Assembly: GCF_029433105.1 (NCBI RefSeq)
Contig: NZ_JARNTW010000004.1
Span: 62,001 to 126,000, forward strand
DNA from: Runella sp. MFBS21
GTDB lineage: Bacteria; Bacteroidota; Bacteroidia; Cytophagales; Spirosomataceae
Length of the DNA stretch: 64,000 nt
Reading direction: 5' to 3'
Both the position numbers and the translations under genes were made by a program. Every line of letters begins with the position of its first letter. The first letter of the stretch is position 1. The notes beneath the pieces are model-generated. The model was not told the origin of the DNA. It was given only the letters and a program-made list of their open reading frames with translations, and did no database searches. Shown in pieces: positions 1 through 9,540 of this stretch.

Positions 1-130
1 CATAGGGTCGGGAATATTCTGAGCTCTTAGGAGCAAGTTGGAACAACAAAAAAGAAAGATAAAAAGTAGATAACGCATAGGGCTTGACATCACTCTCTCT
101 ATAAAAACGAGCCAAGTGATAAATGTGAAG

Positions 131-565
131 TTAACCAAAAGAAATATCATCAGAAAGCTCATTGATATCGTCATCTTGACGAGGGAAGTACGTTTTGAGC
201 TGTTGGCCTGCTTTTTCGATGCCTTTACTCAGCCCAAGGGCAAACTCCTGTTTCGAAAAGTGACTTCGCATCAAATCACGGGTACTGTTCCAAAAATCGT
301 CAGGAACACGCTCATTGATGCCTTTGTCGCCTATTACCGCAAATTTACGATCTTCATAGGCTAAATAAAACAACACACCGTTTTTGAGTTCAGTACGATT
401 CATACCCAACTCTGCAAATACTTCTTTGGCGCGTTCTATCACATCTGGCTCCAAGGATTTTCCTTCAATATGCACTCTTATTTCGCCAGAGGTAGCTAGT
501 TCTGCTTGGCGGATAGCCTCTAAGATTTGCTCTTGTGCGGAGGCTGATAAAAAGAAATGTTCCAT
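131..565 (-). CDS. TPM-domain protein (TLP18.3/Psb32/MOLO-1 family)
   Basis: A 144-residue protein made almost wholly of one TPM domain, recognisable from the early SGEIRVHIEG stretch (about residues 26-35) and the later KNGVLFYLAYEDRKFAVIGD block (about 62-81). No signal peptide or membrane helix is seen, so it is probably cytosolic. It lies 70 bases downstream of lemA in the same direction, the usual Bacteroidota arrangement of lemA followed by TPM genes. The biochemical role of the family is uncertain; some members have been reported as phosphatases or envelope assembly factors. Confidence 0.85.
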   Translation of the reverse strand: MEHFFLSASAQEQILEAIRQAELATSGEIRVHIEGKSLEPDVIERAKEVFAELGMNRTELKNGVLFYLAYEDRKFAVIGDKGINERVPDDFWNSTRDLMRSHFSKQEFALGLSKGIEKAGQQLKTYFPRQDDDINELSDDISFG

Positions 566-635
566 ACTGAAAAAGAGATTGCGGATTGAGCAGACTCTGC
601 TTCAATCCGCAAATGATAAAATAAATTAAGACTAC

Positions 636-1217
636 TTAGAATTTGACGCTAGGAGCAGTTTGAGCGGCTTGAGAAGCTTCAAAGTATCCTTTAGCTTGGA
701 AACCAAACATTCCTGCAAACAAGGCCGCTGGAAAAGTACGAACCGACTGATTGTAGTCTTTTACGACATCATTGAAGTCGTTGCGAGCTACACTGATGCG
801 GTTTTCTGTACCTTCTAATTGTGCTTGCAAATCCAAAAAGTTCTGATTTGCTTTTAAGTTGGGGTAATTTTCGGCTACAGCCAACAATCGCGACAGCGTA
901 CCACTGAGCTGGTCTTGAGCTGCTTGGAATTTCTGGATGTTTTCGGGAGTAAGCTGCTCAGCTGATAGATTAATAGAGGTAGCTTTTGAACGAGCTTCCA
1001 TCACAGCCGAAAGGGTATTTTTTTCAAAATCGGCGGCTCCTTTTACAGTATTTACTAAGTTGGGAATCAAATCAGCCCGTCGTTGATACTGAGTTTGTAC
1101 TTTTGCCCAAGCCCCGTTGACGGTCTCGTCTTTTCCTACGAGGCCATTGTAGGTGCTACATCCGTACATACCAACTAGTAGAAGAACAACGACAACGATG
1201 ATGGTGGTTTTTGACAT
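636..1217 (-). CDS. lemA: LemA family protein
   Basis: A LemA-family envelope protein of 193 residues. The N terminus is a short hydrophobic segment (IIVVVVLLLVGMYGCS, residues 5-20) whose cysteine could be a lipobox or the end of a membrane anchor. The helical LemA domain follows, with the characteristic NGAWAKVQTQYQRRADLIPN block at about 37-56. The frame is open upstream to 1298, but the ATG at 1217 is chosen because it starts directly in front of the hydrophobic segment. It is probably co-transcribed with the TPM gene downstream. Function unknown in general. Confidence 0.9.
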   Translation of the reverse strand: MSKTTIIVVVVLLLVGMYGCSTYNGLVGKDETVNGAWAKVQTQYQRRADLIPNLVNTVKGAADFEKNTLSAVMEARSKATSINLSAEQLTPENIQKFQAAQDQLSGTLSRLLAVAENYPNLKANQNFLDLQAQLEGTENRISVARNDFNDVVKDYNQSVRTFPAALFAGMFGFQAKGYFEASQAAQTAPSVKF

Positions 1218-1345
1218 GGTAATGTTAGATTTTAGTTTAACAGATGCAAATTTGTTTAAATCTAATGCTTTTGACCAAATAATTACACAAACGGTCACAA
1301 AGAGAGATATGCTATATTTTTTTTCATACCATAAAAATGACTTGT

Positions 1346-2875
1346 TTATTTATCTTGATAAATCATCTCCAAGATGCCTTCTAAATACTCGCGAGAATTG
1401 CTCAAACGAGGTACTTTGTTTTGGCCTCCTAGCTTACCTCTTCGCCCCATCCAATCATAAAACGTACCCAATGGTACGGCATGAAGTAGGGGTTGGAGCA
1501 AGGCTAGCTCCATGTATCTCTTGGCATCATAGTCAGAGTTGACCTCTCTTAATTTTTGGTCTAACAGATTACAAAACTCTTCTAAGTTGTGGGGGGCTCT
1601 ACTAAATTCAATAATCCATTCGTGACGTCCTTTGCTACCGTCATCCATATATACGGGGCCAGCCGTATAATCATTGATAATAGCACCTGTATGCTCGCAA
1701 GCATAAGTAATAGCGGCGTCGGCGTTTTCGATAATCACCTCTTCGCCAAAAGCATTAATAAAGTGCTTGGTACGTCCACTAATTTTGATACGAAAGGGGT
1801 ATTTAGAAGTAAATTTAATGGTATCACCGATTTGATAGCGCCACAAGCCACTATTGGTAGAGATGACAAGTGCATAGTTTTTGTCAAGCTCTACTTCATC
1901 GATAGTGAGGGCTTTAGGATGAGGCTTGTCCCATTCTTCTGCCGGAATAAACTCATAAAAAATGCCATAATCGAGCATTAGGAGCATTTCGCCAGGCAGT
2001 GCCAAATCATCTTGAAGGGCAAAAAAACCTTCTGAGGCATTGTAAGTTTCCATGTAAGTGACCTTCTCACTGGGGAAGTACTTTTTCATGAAAAGCTCAC
2101 GATAGGGCTGAAATGCTACCGCCCCGTGAATAAAAACTTCAAAATTTGGCCAAACATCGAGCATGCTTTTTGCTCCATGTTCTTCCATGATGCGGTCTAA
2201 GAGCACAATCGTCCAAGTAGGAACCCCTAAGATACTCGTAACGTTTTCTTTGCCGCATATATCGGCCATTCGAGCGAGTTTATCTTCCCATTTGTCCATC
2301 AGGGCAACATCAATAGGCGGGGTGCGAAGAAACTCAGCCCAAGTCGGCAGGTTGCGCATAATCACCGCCGATACATCTCCTACCATTCCTCCTTCTTGGT
2401 GGAAAGGATTATCGTGCAGACTACCCCCAATAGAAAGGCCTTTGCCTTCAAACACAAGAGAATTAGGGCGATTTTGGGCATAGAGTGTCATCACATCCTT
2501 GCCCCCTCTATAGTGACAATCCTCAAGCGACTCGGGAGTAATTGGTAGGTATTTGCTACGGGCATTAGTTGTGCCCGACGATTTTGAAAACCACTCTACG
2601 TCAGACGGCCAAAGCACATTTTGTTCTCCTAACAATACACGTTCTATGTACGGAAATAAGTCTTCATAAGTAGAAATAGGAACCCGTTCTTGGTATTGTT
2701 TGATAGTCTGAATCGTTCCATAGCGATATTTAATTCCCCAGTCGGTATAGCGAGCAGCCTCAATGAGCTCATGGAATATCTGGTGCTGAACCTCCACGGG
2801 GTGTTTTTTGAAATGCTCGATGCGTTCGGCTCGGCGTTTCATAAAGAAGATGAGTATGTCGTTCAGCAGCGGCAC
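1346..2875 (-). CDS. GH3-family acyl-adenylating enzyme
   Basis: A 509-residue member of the GH3 (auxin-responsive promoter) family. It shows the phosphate-binding motif SSGTT near residues 99-103, followed by the typical KYLPIT segment. The length fits a full bacterial GH3 protein. Plant members adenylate acyl substrates such as indole acetate or jasmonate and join them to amino acids; the substrate of Bacteroidota homologues is not known, so no specific reaction is claimed. It stands alone between lemA and the glycerophosphodiesterase gene, with no operon partner visible. Confidence 0.85.
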   Translation of the reverse strand: MPLLNDILIFFMKRRAERIEHFKKHPVEVQHQIFHELIEAARYTDWGIKYRYGTIQTIKQYQERVPISTYEDLFPYIERVLLGEQNVLWPSDVEWFSKSSGTTNARSKYLPITPESLEDCHYRGGKDVMTLYAQNRPNSLVFEGKGLSIGGSLHDNPFHQEGGMVGDVSAVIMRNLPTWAEFLRTPPIDVALMDKWEDKLARMADICGKENVTSILGVPTWTIVLLDRIMEEHGAKSMLDVWPNFEVFIHGAVAFQPYRELFMKKYFPSEKVTYMETYNASEGFFALQDDLALPGEMLLMLDYGIFYEFIPAEEWDKPHPKALTIDEVELDKNYALVISTNSGLWRYQIGDTIKFTSKYPFRIKISGRTKHFINAFGEEVIIENADAAITYACEHTGAIINDYTAGPVYMDDGSKGRHEWIIEFSRAPHNLEEFCNLLDQKLREVNSDYDAKRYMELALLQPLLHAVPLGTFYDWMGRRGKLGGQNKVPRLSNSREYLEGILEMIYQDK

Positions 2876-2945
2876 GTATAATTTGTTTTTAGTTCAATAA
2901 ACATAAATAAAATGATTGAAAGGATAAAAAATTGGATTATTTCTT

Positions 2946-3836
2946 TCAAGATTTAGGGATACGGTTGGGGTAATCGGTGATAATTCCATCGACTCCCATT
3001 GCTTTTAGTTTTATCATCTCACTCGTGGAGTTGACGGTCCAAGGTATTACTTGCATTCCTTGCTGGTGGAGCTGCCGTACCTTGGCTTCGTTCAATAGCT
3101 GATAATAAGGACTATATATGTCAGGAACAAAGCCTAGGGCTTCTAAGTTTTTGTGGATGCCTTTAAGATTGCTTACCAGAGCCGCTAAGGGTACTTTTTG
3201 ATAAATACCTCGCTGGATTTGTTGATTCCAATATCTGAGGATATTGAAATCAAAACTCTGAATTACGATGCGATTGGCAGGAAGAAGTTTGAGGACTTCT
3301 TTATATACCAAATCTGAGAATAAAGCTACAGGTGGCTGGGTTTTATCGTATTCGTTTTCATTGCTTTTGATTTCAATGTTGTACAAAAATAAAGGAATAT
3401 GGTGTTGAATCCGAAAAGCTTCAGCAGCCTCAATTACCTCCTTCAGAAGGGGTTTATAGGCTTTTAGTTTTTGTTGTTGGGGAAAATTTCCGTTTCCATT
3501 GCTTCCTACATCATAGCGTTTGATTTCGTCGTAAGGGAGTTGATATAAAATAATTTTTTGGTTTTTAGGGATGACATTGCCGTTAGGGGCGAGTGAAAAA
3601 TCAGGATGGAAATAGGGGTCGTGAGAAACCACTACTTGCAAATCTTTAGAGATAACTACGTCTAATTCAAGCGTATTGACTCCTAGTTCAAGTGCTTTCA
3701 AGAATGCAGGAATGGTATTTTCGGGCATCAACCCACGACAACCACGATGTCCTTGCCAGTTGAATGAAGCAGGTTGAGCGAAAGAGTTTTGCATAAATAT
3801 CGTTAAAAAAAGCAATGAAGAAAGAGCGAATCTCAT
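2946..3836 (-). CDS. secreted glycerophosphodiester phosphodiesterase
   Basis: A GDPD-family phosphodiesterase that splits glycerophosphodiesters into glycerol 3-phosphate and an alcohol. The 296-residue protein starts with a signal peptide (cleavage probably after NSFA, residue 20), so it acts outside the cytoplasm. Catalytic landmarks of the TIM barrel are visible: HRG at 30-32, PEN at 38-40, the ELDV segment at about 57-60 and a later SHDP. The C-terminal IITDYPNRI is typical of the family. Transcribed alone on the minus strand. Confidence 0.9.
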   Translation of the reverse strand: MRFALSSLLFLTIFMQNSFAQPASFNWQGHRGCRGLMPENTIPAFLKALELGVNTLELDVVISKDLQVVVSHDPYFHPDFSLAPNGNVIPKNQKIILYQLPYDEIKRYDVGSNGNGNFPQQQKLKAYKPLLKEVIEAAEAFRIQHHIPLFLYNIEIKSNENEYDKTQPPVALFSDLVYKEVLKLLPANRIVIQSFDFNILRYWNQQIQRGIYQKVPLAALVSNLKGIHKNLEALGFVPDIYSPYYQLLNEAKVRQLHQQGMQVIPWTVNSTSEMIKLKAMGVDGIITDYPNRIPKS

Positions 3837-3956
3837 ACTACTTCTGATTGTGGTACTCTTTGCAAAGCTAGTTATTTCTCATAAATCTATCGAAAAGTAA
3901 GAGAATTAGCTCAATAAATATCCTTTATAAAAGGGTATATAATTTTTTGAAAAACT

Positions 3957-3987
3957 TTTGGAAGCAAAAATTATTCCGCTACTTTTG
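3957..3987 (+). promoter_or_regulatory. Bacteroidota-type promoter of leuA
   Basis: TTTG at 3957-3960, exactly 19 bases, then TACTTTTG at 3980-3987, matching the Bacteroidota sigma-ABfA consensus (TTTG, N19, TAnnTTTG). Transcription should begin near 3993, leaving a leader of more than 200 bases before leuA that contains the attenuator. Confidence 0.75.
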
Positions 3988-4040
3988 TAGAAGAAATACG
4001 CGTATAGCGAAAATTCGCAAGCAACAATGAGCAACAAAAT

Positions 4041-4079
4041 ATGATTCAAAGAAATCTCCTTCGCCTCACTTGGTCATAA
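4041..4079 (+). promoter_or_regulatory. leuA leader peptide (attenuation)
   Basis: A 12-codon open frame reading MIQRNLLRLTWS, with three leucine codons among four (CTC CTT CGC CTC). Its end overlaps a small hairpin (TCACTT/AAGTGA), and an intrinsic terminator follows before leuA. This is the arrangement of an amino-acid biosynthesis attenuator: ribosomes stalling at Leu codons would favour antitermination. Too short to be called on coding grounds; the call rests on position and composition. Confidence 0.7.
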
Positions 4080-4110
4080 GTGAGAAGGGTGTTTTGCGAA
4101 AAGGAAAAGC

Positions 4111-4140
4111 CCTTTCTCACACCGAGAAAGGTTTTTTTTT
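4111..4140 (+). terminator. attenuator terminator upstream of leuA
   Basis: An 8-bp stem, CCTTTCTC (4111-4118) with GAGAAAGG (4124-4131), a 5-base loop and a run of nine T. It lies between the Leu-rich leader peptide and leuA. The upstream segment AAGGG near 4085 could pair with the first arm (GCCCTTT) as an antiterminator. Confidence 0.75.
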
Positions 4141-4208
4141 GAATTTTACTAACTTTGAAGAAGTTTAACCCAAAATAAAACTTAATAATCCATCCCTCTT
4201 TACAAACA

Positions 4209-5363
4209 ATGAGCCAGAGAGTTCAAATTTTCGACACTACATTGCGCGACGGCGAGCAAGTGCCGGGGTGCCAGTTAACTACCGATGAGAAGATTGTTGT
4301 CGCCAAAGAACTCGAAAAGCTGGGTGTTGACGTCCTCGAAGCAGGGTTTCCGATTTCGAGCCCGGGTGATTTTCGTTCAGTAGTTGAAATTTCAAAAGCA
4401 GTACGTGAACCTGTGATTTGCGCACTTTCTCGTGCCATTAAAGGTGATATTGACGCCGCTGGTGAAGCGCTACAATATGCCAAACGTGGCCGAATCCACA
4501 CAGGATTGGGATCTTCGGATATCCACATTCAGCACAAGTTCAATACTACCCGCGAAAAAATTGTGGAGCAGGCTATTGGGGCGGTTAAACACGCCAAAAC
4601 TTATGTAGAAGACGTGGAGTTTTATTGCGAAGACGCTGGGCGGGCAGATTTGGCTTTTTTGGCCCACCTCGTGGAGTCGGTCATCAAAGCAGGAGCTACG
4701 GTCGTAAATATCCCTGATACCACAGGTTACTGTTTACCTCACGAATACGGTGACAAAATCAAGTATATCTTCGAAAATACTTCTAACGCCCATCAAGCCA
4801 CAATTTCTATTCATTGCCACAATGACCTTGGATTGGCTACTGCCAATACCATCGCCGGCGTAATGAATGGCGCGCGGCAAGTAGAAGTGACCATGAATGG
4901 TATCGGTGAAAGAGCCGGTAATACTTCTCTCGAAGAAGTAGTAATGGCCCTTAAAGTACGCAAAGAAATGGGTTATGAAACAGGTATCAATACCCAATTG
5001 CTGTATCCTACAAGTCAGTTGGTATCCAAAATGATGCGTATGCCTGTGCAGGCCAACAAGGCTATCGTAGGCCGTAATGCTTTTGCGCACTCTTCGGGAA
5101 TTCACCAAGACGGGTTTTTGAAGCATGCCTTCAACTACGAAATCATGAACCCAAGTGATGTAGGAGTAGATAAGTCGATGATTGTATTGACGGCACGTAG
5201 TGGACGTCATGCTCTTAAGCACCGTTTGGAGCTATTGGGCTATACTTTTGACAAGCCTACTTTGGATATTATTTATAAGCAGTTTTTGGATGTGGCAGAT
5301 GTCAAAAAAGAAGTAAATGACAAAGATTTGGTAGAGCTTGCGCGCGAAATTGTGGTGGCTTAA
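4209..5363 (+). CDS. leuA: 2-isopropylmalate synthase, short form
   Basis: An HMGL-like acyltransferase that condenses acetyl-CoA with 2-oxoisovalerate in leucine synthesis. The 384-residue protein begins with the family signature [10 protein letters not shown] (residues 8-17) and carries the metal-binding HCHND motif in the middle and [11 protein letters not shown] further on. It lacks the C-terminal LeuA allosteric domain of the longer (about 510-residue) enzymes, so feedback inhibition by leucine of the usual kind is not expected; the attenuator upstream may take over control. Citramalate or homocitrate synthase are close relatives, but the Leu-rich leader argues for leuA. Confidence 0.85.
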   Translation: MSQRVQIFDTTLRDGEQVPGCQLTTDEKIVVAKELEKLGVDVLEAGFPISSPGDFRSVVEISKAVREPVICALSRAIKGDIDAAGEALQYAKRGRIHTGLGSSDIHIQHKFNTTREKIVEQAIGAVKHAKTYVEDVEFYCEDAGRADLAFLAHLVESVIKAGATVVNIPDTTGYCLPHEYGDKIKYIFENTSNAHQATISIHCHNDLGLATANTIAGVMNGARQVEVTMNGIGERAGNTSLEEVVMALKVRKEMGYETGINTQLLYPTSQLVSKMMRMPVQANKAIVGRNAFAHSSGIHQDGFLKHAFNYEIMNPSDVGVDKSMIVLTARSGRHALKHRLELLGYTFDKPTLDIIYKQFLDVADVKKEVNDKDLVELAREIVVA

Positions 5364-5398
5364 GCTTCATAAAATCATTGTTGATAAATATAAAACGA

Positions 5399-5432
5399 AG
5401 TCGGTAGAAGTTCTGCCGACTTTTTCTTTTTT
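5399..5432 (+). terminator. terminator after leuA
   Basis: Hairpin AGTCGG(t)AGAA / TTCT(g)CCGACT at 5399-5421, followed by a T-rich tract. It lies 35 bases behind the leuA stop codon. Confidence 0.8.
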
Positions 5433-5573
5433 AGTAACCTCTTTTTTCGACACTTCGACGCCCAAAACTGACGCCTCAGCAAGGGTAATTTTTGGGAAAT
5501 CACAAAAAATCAAGAGTTTTGTTTAATTCATCAAAAAGGCTGAAAACTACCCACTTTAAGTGTTTCTTTGTGT

Positions 5574-6623
5574 ATGACAAAACTAAACGACAAATGGCTC
5601 AGGATAATTGGCATTCCTGTGATTACGCTTGTTGCTTTGGTCGTATATCACGAAGGAAAAGCAGTCAAATATTTTGGGCACGCCAAAGAAGTATTTCATA
5701 CAATAGTGGCGGTAGTGATTTTGTGGGAACTTAATAGGCTCGTTATCATCAAATCACGAGAGAAGTATCCAGGTATTAAACTTACCCGACAGCGTCTGAT
5801 TTTTCTGTTGGCTTGGACTTTTTTTATCACCATCTTAATCCGATTTCTATTCTCTCTTTTTTACAGCCTCAATATGTTTTGGGGCTATGTGTTCCCCGTC
5901 GAGCGTTATATTTTCAACATCATATTTGGCTTATTGATTTTACTACCTATTTTGGCTCTATATGAAGGAATTTATCTGTATCAACAATGGAAAAGGACGT
6001 ATTTTGAAGCAGAGCGCCTCAAAAAAGAAAACCTCCAAACACAGCTTGATTCCTTGAAATCTCAGATTCAGCCACATTTTTTATTTAACAGTCTCAGTAC
6101 TTTATCTTCATTGGTGGCTGAGGATCCCAAAAAAGCCGAACGCTTTATTGAAGAATTATCGTCGGTGTATCGGTATTTGTTGCAAAACAATGAACAACCC
6201 TTGACTTCGCTCCAAAATGAACTTGAGTTTATTGATGCGTATTTTCATTTGCTCCAAACTCGCTTTGGTAACGGTGTTGTATTGGAAAAAAACATTCAAA
6301 ATCAGCATCTAAATTATTTGCTGCCACCGCTTACTTTGCAGTTGTTGGTCGAAAATGCCATGAAGCACAACATCGTCTTGAGTCATCAGCCATTGATTAT
6401 TAAAATTTACACTGACGAAGCCAATAACTTGTTTGTAATCAATAATTTACAGAAAAAACAAAAGAGTGTCATCTCTAATAAAACAGGACTTACCAATATC
6501 TCTAATAAATACCGTTTGCTGGGGCAGTCTCATGTCGTAATTCGACAGACAGAGACTATTTTTCAGGTAATGGTTCCGCTTATTTCACCTCAATATTTAT
6601 CGGTCAATCACTCAGATTTTTGA
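5574..6623 (+). CDS. LytS/YehU-type membrane sensor histidine kinase
   Basis: A 349-residue sensor kinase with about four N-terminal membrane helices (residues 10-130), a short coiled coil (about 140-165) and the His_kinase domain with QPHFLFN, phospho-acceptor His near 168. An N-box LVENAMKHN marks the ATP-binding part; the C-terminal glycine boxes are weak, as is usual in this family. The ATG at 5574 is preferred over the TTG at 5568. It ends one base before the response regulator gene, so the pair is one operon. The signal sensed is unknown. Confidence 0.88.
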   Translation: MTKLNDKWLRIIGIPVITLVALVVYHEGKAVKYFGHAKEVFHTIVAVVILWELNRLVIIKSREKYPGIKLTRQRLIFLLAWTFFITILIRFLFSLFYSLNMFWGYVFPVERYIFNIIFGLLILLPILALYEGIYLYQQWKRTYFEAERLKKENLQTQLDSLKSQIQPHFLFNSLSTLSSLVAEDPKKAERFIEELSSVYRYLLQNNEQPLTSLQNELEFIDAYFHLLQTRFGNGVVLEKNIQNQHLNYLLPPLTLQLLVENAMKHNIVLSHQPLIIKIYTDEANNLFVINNLQKKQKSVISNKTGLTNISNKYRLLGQSHVVIRQTETIFQVMVPLISPQYLSVNHSDF

Positions 6624-6624
6624 T

Positions 6625-7401
6625 ATGAATATTTTAATTGTAGAAGACGAAGAACTGACGGCCCGTAAGCTGCAACGACTGGTACAAGAAGTACAACCTA
6701 CCGCAGTAGTGGTAGGGTTTACGGCTACTATCGAAGACTCTGTACGATGGCTTCGGCAAAATCCCTCACCCGATTTAATCTTGCTAGATATTGAGCTTGC
6801 TGACGGGCAAAGTTTTGAGATTTTTAATCAAGTCTCTATCACAAGTCCAGTGATTTTTACGACGGCTTATGATGAATTTGCTATCAAAGCTTTCAAACTT
6901 AATAGCATTGATTATTTACTTAAACCTATCAAAGCTGAAGAACTAAGATTAGCGTTTGCGAAGCTGTCGCAATTGAGAGAAATATTTGGCAAATCGTCGA
7001 TTGATATACAGGATTCCATCAAAAATTTGCTTGCACACCTAGCTCCACCTGCCGAACCTACCTATCGCGAGCGCTTTTTAATCAGGCAAGGACAAAAGAT
7101 GTTTTCGCTAGAAATCAGTCAAATAGCTTATTTTTATACGCGTAATAAACTTACTTTTGCCAAGACATACGACCAAAAAGACTATTTGCTAGACTATACC
7201 CTTGATGAGATTTTGCACGCGATTGATTCGCGTCAATATTACCGACTCAATCGCCAAATCATCGCATCTATACGCGCTATCGACAAAGTGCAGATGTATT
7301 TCAACAGTAAATTAAAATTGCAATTATCTCCCATGTTTGATGATGAGGTGATTGTAGGAAGAGAAAAAGTGAAAGATTTTAAAGAATGGCTAGGAGAATA
7401 G
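6625..7401 (+). CDS. LytTR-family response regulator
   Basis: A 258-residue response regulator: receiver domain with acidic pocket VEDEE (6-10), phospho-acceptor D55 in LLDIEL, conserved T/A in FTTAYDEFA and K in LLKPI, then a C-terminal LytTR DNA-binding domain beginning near RFLIRQGQKMFSLE. It starts one base after the sensor kinase stop and is its evident partner. LytTR regulators bind direct repeats upstream of their target genes; targets here are unknown. Confidence 0.9.
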   Translation: MNILIVEDEELTARKLQRLVQEVQPTAVVVGFTATIEDSVRWLRQNPSPDLILLDIELADGQSFEIFNQVSITSPVIFTTAYDEFAIKAFKLNSIDYLLKPIKAEELRLAFAKLSQLREIFGKSSIDIQDSIKNLLAHLAPPAEPTYRERFLIRQGQKMFSLEISQIAYFYTRNKLTFAKTYDQKDYLLDYTLDEILHAIDSRQYYRLNRQIIASIRAIDKVQMYFNSKLKLQLSPMFDDEVIVGREKVKDFKEWLGE

Positions 7402-7406
7402 GGTAG

Positions 7407-8468
7407 TTAATAAAACAAAGTGAGTTGTTGACCTTCGTGAGGGCGGGTGTCTTCAAGGTTATGAATCGAGACACCCAATAATCGCACGGGTTTAGAGAAA
7501 GGTTCTCTCAAACGGTCGATTGCTAATTTTTCTAAAGCTGCTTTCTCTCGAATCAATAAGCTGCTAGAAATACTTCTTGTTACGGTCTGAAAATCACTAA
7601 ATTTAATTTTTACAGTCACGGTACGCCCATAAATTTGGGTGCGTTCGCACCATTTCCACACTTCTTCAATCAATGGTTTTAGGGCTTCTTCTAGTTCGGT
7701 CAATGTTTCTAAATCATATTCAAAGGTATTTTCGGAGCCTACTGATTTACGGATGCGGTCGGGTTCGACGGGGCGGTCGTCGATTCCTCTAGCAATTTGA
7801 AAATAATAACTCCCCATTTTTCCAAAGTGAGTTCGCAAGAATGTCTCACTTTTTTCTTTAAGTTCGAGGCCTGTTTTGATACCTAAACGGTGCATCTTTT
7901 CGGCCGTTACTTTTCCAATTCCATGAAATTTGTCAATAGAAAGGACTTCTGTAAAAGCCTCTCCTTCACTAGGGGTTATCACAAAAAGTCCGTCAGGTTT
8001 GTGATGGTCGGAAGCAAGTTTGGCCAAAAACTTATTGTAAGACACCCCCGCCGATGCCCTTAGTTGGGTTTTTTCAAAAATGCGAGCTTTGATTTCTTTT
8101 GCAATGTAAGTTGCCGATTTAATCCCTTGACGATTTTCGGTTACATCCAGATAGGCTTCATCTAATGATAAAGGTTCGATAAGTGGAGTATAATCTGCAA
8201 AAATCTCTCGGATTTGCTGAGATACAAAGCGATACACTTCAAATCGCGGTTTTACGAAAATGAGCTGAGGGCATTTGCGCAAAGCCACCCGCGACGACAT
8301 AGCCGACCGCACACCAAAACGCCGCGCTTCATAACTAGCCGCCGCCACTACTCCTCGTTCGCTGCTACCGCCTACTGCTACGGGCTTGCCGCGTAGAGAA
8401 GGGGTATCGCGCTGTTCGACAGATGCAAAAAAAGCATCCATATCAATGTGAATGATTTTGCGAGTCAT
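7407..8468 (-). CDS. dinB: DNA polymerase IV (Y-family)
   Basis: A translesion DNA polymerase of 353 residues. The palm motif HIDMDAFFASVEQ (residues 7-19) gives the metal-binding aspartates, and LSLDEAYLDV supplies the second acidic pair. The little-finger domain follows, and the protein ends in QLTLFY, a clean beta-clamp binding peptide (QLxLF). The frame is open to 8528, but the ATG at 8468 fits the conserved DinB start. It converges with the two-component operon, with only five bases between the stops. Confidence 0.93.
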   Translation of the reverse strand: MTRKIIHIDMDAFFASVEQRDTPSLRGKPVAVGGSSERGVVAAASYEARRFGVRSAMSSRVALRKCPQLIFVKPRFEVYRFVSQQIREIFADYTPLIEPLSLDEAYLDVTENRQGIKSATYIAKEIKARIFEKTQLRASAGVSYNKFLAKLASDHHKPDGLFVITPSEGEAFTEVLSIDKFHGIGKVTAEKMHRLGIKTGLELKEKSETFLRTHFGKMGSYYFQIARGIDDRPVEPDRIRKSVGSENTFEYDLETLTELEEALKPLIEEVWKWCERTQIYGRTVTVKIKFSDFQTVTRSISSSLLIREKAALEKLAIDRLREPFSKPVRLLGVSIHNLEDTRPHEGQQLTLFY

Positions 8469-8653
8469 GGCTGAAAAAGGCCCTATAGAAGAAGTTGCCT
8501 TGTTCAAAGTTACGACGAAATTGCTCAAAAAAGGCCGTTTTTAAAATAATAAATTATGATAAAAACGGCTCTAGTTTTGCTATTAGCGACAAAAAGAAAG
8601 GTATTGCTGTGGAATAAATGCTAATTTTGTGAGCTCAATCATTACCATTCCAA

Positions 8654-9469
8654 ATGACACATAACCTTAAACTTAAGAAACCGCTTGCGTTTTTTGATTT
8701 AGAGACAACCGGCATCAACATCCAGAAGGATCGTATTGTAGAGATTAGCGTTGTTAAAGCGTTGATGAATGGGCAGATTGAGTCTAAAACTTTTCGGGTC
8801 AATCCTGGTATTCCGATACCCTTAGAGTCGAGCCTGATTCACGGGATTTATGATGAAGATGTCAAAGACTGTCCTACTTTCAAGAATTTTGCTAAAACCT
8901 TGGCTCAATTCCTTCAAGGGTGTGATTTGGCAGGTTTCAATTCCAATCGTTTTGATGTCCCGATGCTGGTCGAAGAGTTTTTGAGGGCAGAGGTAGAGTT
9001 TGACATCAAGAATCGAAAATTAGTAGATGCACAACGGATTTTTCATTTGATGGAACCTCGCAATTTGTCGGCAGCTTATAAGTTTTACTGTGGTAAAGAT
9101 CTCGAAAATGCCCATAGCGCTCATGCTGATACTGTAGCGACTTTTGAGGTATTGTGCGCTCAAGTGGAGAGATATGCAGGAGTCAAAATCAAGAATGACA
9201 AAGGAGAACTCTATGAACCAGTTCAAAATGACATAGAGGCGCTTCATAATCTTACGGCTTCCAAAATCGTAGATTTTGCTAATCGAATGTCCTACAATTC
9301 GAAAGGGGAAGAAATTATTAATTTTGGAAAACACAACGGTAAGCGTGTAGTAGATGTGTTGGCGCAAGAACCCAGCTATTATGATTGGATGATGAAGGGT
9401 GATTTTCCGCTCGATACCAAGCGCAAGCTCACCGAAATCAAGATGCGAATGGCTTTTGGCCGAAAATAA
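8654..9469 (+). CDS. DnaQ-like 3'-5' exonuclease (ExoX-like)
   Basis: A DEDD exonuclease of 271 residues. FFDLETTGIN near residues 14-23 is motif Exo I; NSNRFDVPMLVEE and HSAHADT represent motifs II and III. The C-terminal part (about 215-271), with INFGKHNGKRVVDV and YYDWMMKGDFP, matches the small domain that often follows ExoX-type nucleases. It may act in DNA repair or proofreading. A strong terminator follows directly. Confidence 0.88.
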   Translation: MTHNLKLKKPLAFFDLETTGINIQKDRIVEISVVKALMNGQIESKTFRVNPGIPIPLESSLIHGIYDEDVKDCPTFKNFAKTLAQFLQGCDLAGFNSNRFDVPMLVEEFLRAEVEFDIKNRKLVDAQRIFHLMEPRNLSAAYKFYCGKDLENAHSAHADTVATFEVLCAQVERYAGVKIKNDKGELYEPVQNDIEALHNLTASKIVDFANRMSYNSKGEEIINFGKHNGKRVVDVLAQEPSYYDWMMKGDFPLDTKRKLTEIKMRMAFGRK

Positions 9470-9487
9470 GAAGAGCAGCATTACGCA

Positions 9488-9530
9488 CACAAAAAGCGGG
9501 GCATCGATTATCGGTGCCCCGCTTTTTGTG
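9488..9530. terminator. bidirectional terminator
   Basis: Nearly perfect 15-bp stem ACAAAAAGCGGGGCA (9489-9503) with TGCCCCGCTTTTTGT (9515-9529). It stands between the convergent exonuclease gene and the gene at 9541-10803 and has an A/T tract on both sides. Confidence 0.88.
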
Positions 9531-9540
9531 TTATTCATTG

